Below, one piece after another: positions 61,277 through 64,000 of a stretch of DNA of 64,000 bases. Location: NCBI RefSeq assembly GCF_910591885.1, contig NC_063272.1:11978364-12042363 (forward strand), written 5' to 3'. Both the position numbers and the translations under genes were made by a program. Within the stretch, counting starts at the first letter, position 1. Every line of letters starts with the position of its first letter. The notes beneath the pieces are model-generated. The model was not told the origin of the DNA. It ran no database searches and saw nothing but the letters and a program-made list of their open reading frames with translations. Source of the stretch: Bombus terrestris. Lineage: Eukaryota; Arthropoda; Insecta; Hymenoptera; Apidae.

Positions 61277-63900
61277 TTATTCCTTAATGATACGAAGCTC
61301 AAAATTTTGATTGATATAAAATGTACCGATAGCACAAGAATGAGGGCGTAATCTTAAATACCAATTAATCAAACTATTAAAAATTTCATAATTTATTTAT
61401 AATTCCTTCATAATATTGATATAATTCTACTTAATATAAATTCCTTTTTTTTTTTTTAAATAGTACAACAAATGGAAATTGAACGTTTCAAAAAGAAATA
61501 GAGACATTTGTGATGGTGAAATCTGTTCGAGTTCATCTCTAAACCCACGGATTGCTCGGTATTCGAGGCTGAAAGGTTCAACTTTAGCAAATGCTCATCG
61601 AACCGTGGCTCGCTTTTAGCTTTGGCGCAATATGTCGAGAGAGAAGATTATCCACGTAACTGTCCCGAGGAGGTTTCACAAAGGTACGTCATTCTATTCT
61701 CCGTTGCAGTGGTACATGCAATAAGGAAGAAAAAACATGAAGAAGAGATTCAAGTCGCTTTGTCAAGAAGGCAAATACAACTAAACGGACCGTAATCAAA
61801 ATACAATTGTTCAAAGAAAAATGTTCACTAAAAGAGACGTAATTATACTATTTTATTTATTTATTTATTTATTTTCATTTTTATTTTATTCATATTTGAA
61901 TTTGACAAAATTTTAAATGTATAAATGGAAACTTGAAAATTTGAAGCGATTCATACAGATAACAAAATGCTGTTAAATTTTAATCGTAATGTAGATAAGT
62001 CATAGATTTTATTGCACTATCAAAATGCAAAGTAAATAAAGATAGAAATGAATGCACTAAATTTTTAATGAAATTAAAATTTGCCCCTTTTTCTCATATA
62101 AAAAACCTCGAATTATCTTTCGTTGTTTTTAATCGGAGTGTTAAGTGAAATGAACAAAAAGGTGAAAAGGTAGACAAATCTAAACAGCTGGTCGCGGGCT
62201 TGCTATCAAAATACAACTGTCTGGCATCACACGGTGAGCTTACAGAAACTGGTACAGAAACTTAGAGTACTTGTGTTCAGTGAATCGTACGAGGGGGCCG
62301 TTGCTGTTTCAAGGGGTGGAAGGGGGGACAAATTGGCGGTGGTAACTTACATGGTGGAATATAATGTTATCGATCTTGTTTCATACAAAATGCAAAGGTA
62401 ACGCGCGATTACTCATTCACTGGAAATGTAATGTTTAACTTAATTGAAGTTAAGAGTTTTACTCCTTCCAGTTTTCTATACCACTTTACAATACCCGTAT
62501 CTTCTTCCCGTTATTTCCAATTCGGATATAAAAATAGTATAAAACCAATTAATTACTTTATGAAAAAGTTTGCTTCTTCGAAGACAGCAGCAATGCAAGT
62601 ATTTGTAAACATTAGGAAAGACATTTCAATAAGAATTAAGATATCTGGTGGAAGGTATTTATGATGCTAAACGATTGTAAACATGAAAACAAACTTCGTG
62701 TTTATGTAAACTTTCAAGACTTACTTCACAATTGTCACAAAATTGACTTCATCGTAGTACTTGTAAATACGATAGATGATGCAGCTATATATTGCACGTA
62801 CTGAAGAAATCATGTTAAATTGCCCCATTGTTAAATAATTTGTTTACATTGACATGAGTTTTTACTTCTTCAAATTAGTATTATTTACCGTGGGAATCTC
62901 TTAGATATATTACTCTCTGTACGTTATCGTTACAAAAATGCACATTCAGAAACAGGTTAACGGATCTGTAATATATAATTCTATATTTAATATATAAATC
63001 TATAATGTATAATATATAATTTCTCTCTCTATCCAATTCTTAAGGTAAAAAAGCGTACGCTACAGTAGAGAATTCTTAACTTGGAGAAATCCATTTCAAA
63101 AATTAGTTCAGCACAAAGGAACCGTATATCTCGATGACACACACACTATAAAATACAATGAAATACACATATACACTACGAAACAATAAAATACAAATTA
63201 CCTGTTGGTTTATTTACGTTTTATCAGGTTGTCATAAAAGTTACTTTCGTTGTACAAGTAATAGATACACAACATTGTTTTGTTTTTCATATTATTTTAT
63301 TGAATTATGTATAATCCATTTTGCTCCAATAGAAACTTTTTTTATAATGATTATATTCTTGCAATATTTGCTTTCCTTCTTTTACATACTTATTTATTTA
63401 CAATATTCTAAATAGTTTTTCTTTCCAAGTCTATACGATACACAATCTAGGGCTATTCGTTTTAGAATATGTCTGTAGAAAATCCAAAACCGTTTAACTG
63501 TTCTTTATTAAATCAGTAATCTGGATATCGATGAAGCTTCGCCGTCTTCTTAAAAAATTTCCTGTCGCGAATCACTTGGTTTTGACATCCCGCACTATGA
63601 CTGTTAAATCTCAGTAATTGCATTATAATTATCATAATTACAAACTATTTGTCTTCGTAGAAACATCTTTGTTTCTGTCTTCGGAATCCGTTCTATGTAC
63701 AAAGACACTCACCAGATAAAGGCCGGAATAGGATACCGATAATAGGGTCAGTTCGTAAGCAGCACAAAGCCAGTTGAGTCCAAGCTTTTGTCCTCTAAGT
63801 GCCATCAATACGTATTGTCCTTATTTCGTATAATCATTAATTCGGACAAAGAGTTATATCCATAACAGGTCGACGGGTGGTCTAGTTCGTAGTTGTTGGT
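61277..63900. other. Intergenic sequence upstream of the possible edge gene
   Basis: AT-rich with T-runs and a (TTTA)n stretch at about 61848-61875. A GC-richer block at 61530-61690 (for example GAGAGAAGATTATCCACG) and another at 62180-62350 may be regulatory. No supported gene. Confidence 0.45.
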
Positions 63901-63911
63901 GAAAAAGGACC

Positions 63912-64000
63912 ATGGATCGGCAGAAAACGATAATCAGGAAGCTGGAAGCAAAAAGGAGACGTAAGCAGGACCTAGGATTGGTCTCGTACTTAGCTGTTTA
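63912..64000 (+). CDS. Possible 5' coding end of a gene running off the window
   Basis: ATG in a fair context (GGACCATGG), preceded by an in-frame TGA, opens MDRQKTIIRKLEAKRRR. A donor-like C|GTAAGCAGG occurs inside at about 63958, so a short first exon (63912-63958) is plausible. The frame otherwise stays open to the window end. I do not recognise the protein. Confidence 0.28.
   Translation, partial: MDRQKTIIRKLEAKRRRKQDLGLVSYLAV

Overview
The window looks like nuclear DNA of a hymenopteran insect, most probably a bee. It is AT-rich, intron-rich, has TATA/initiator core promoters and GT-AG introns, and carries a clear tailless (NR2E1-type nuclear receptor) gene. The exact species cannot be told from the sequence.

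Left third (about 2.9-29.9 kb, + strand): three consecutive genes of one small family encoding secreted, Gln/Pro-rich proteins, called A (374 aa), B (559 aa) and C (172 aa) here. All three have a TATA box about 30 bp before a likely start site, a 12-nt first coding exon with a phase-0 intron, a second exon carrying the rest of the signal peptide and ending in phase 1, then low-complexity exons with a short module of the form P-x-QIQQLLxYQAxxPY. Gene B carries three copies of the module on three successive exons, so it grew by exon duplication. Genes B and C also carry R-x-[RK]-R|Q-A sites like proprotein convertase sites. The overall look is that of extracellular, probably cuticular, structural proteins; I recognise no named family with certainty.

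Middle (30-45.5 kb): no complete gene. The AT-rich sequence is broken by several GC-richer, high-complexity patches that resemble cis-regulatory modules. There is one isolated exon-like open reading frame on the - strand at 40,781-40,865, a TE-like terminus near 42.75 kb and a large AC/AT microsatellite near 44.4 kb.

Right third (45.4-58.4 kb, - strand): a complete four-coding-exon tailless gene (405 aa) with a 9.1-kb first intron. Its second intron contains a decayed pogo/Tigger transposase relic. Upstream of tailless (58.4-64 kb) lie GC-rich promoter-proximal sequence, a 229-bp piggyBac-like MITE with TTAA target duplications, and at the window edge a possible start of a gene on the + strand.

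The strands do not suggest co-transcription. The structural-protein cluster and tailless look like separate regulatory domains divided by the gene-poor 30-45 kb interval. Exon boundaries were derived by hand from GT/AG sites, reading-frame continuity and agreement between paralogues.
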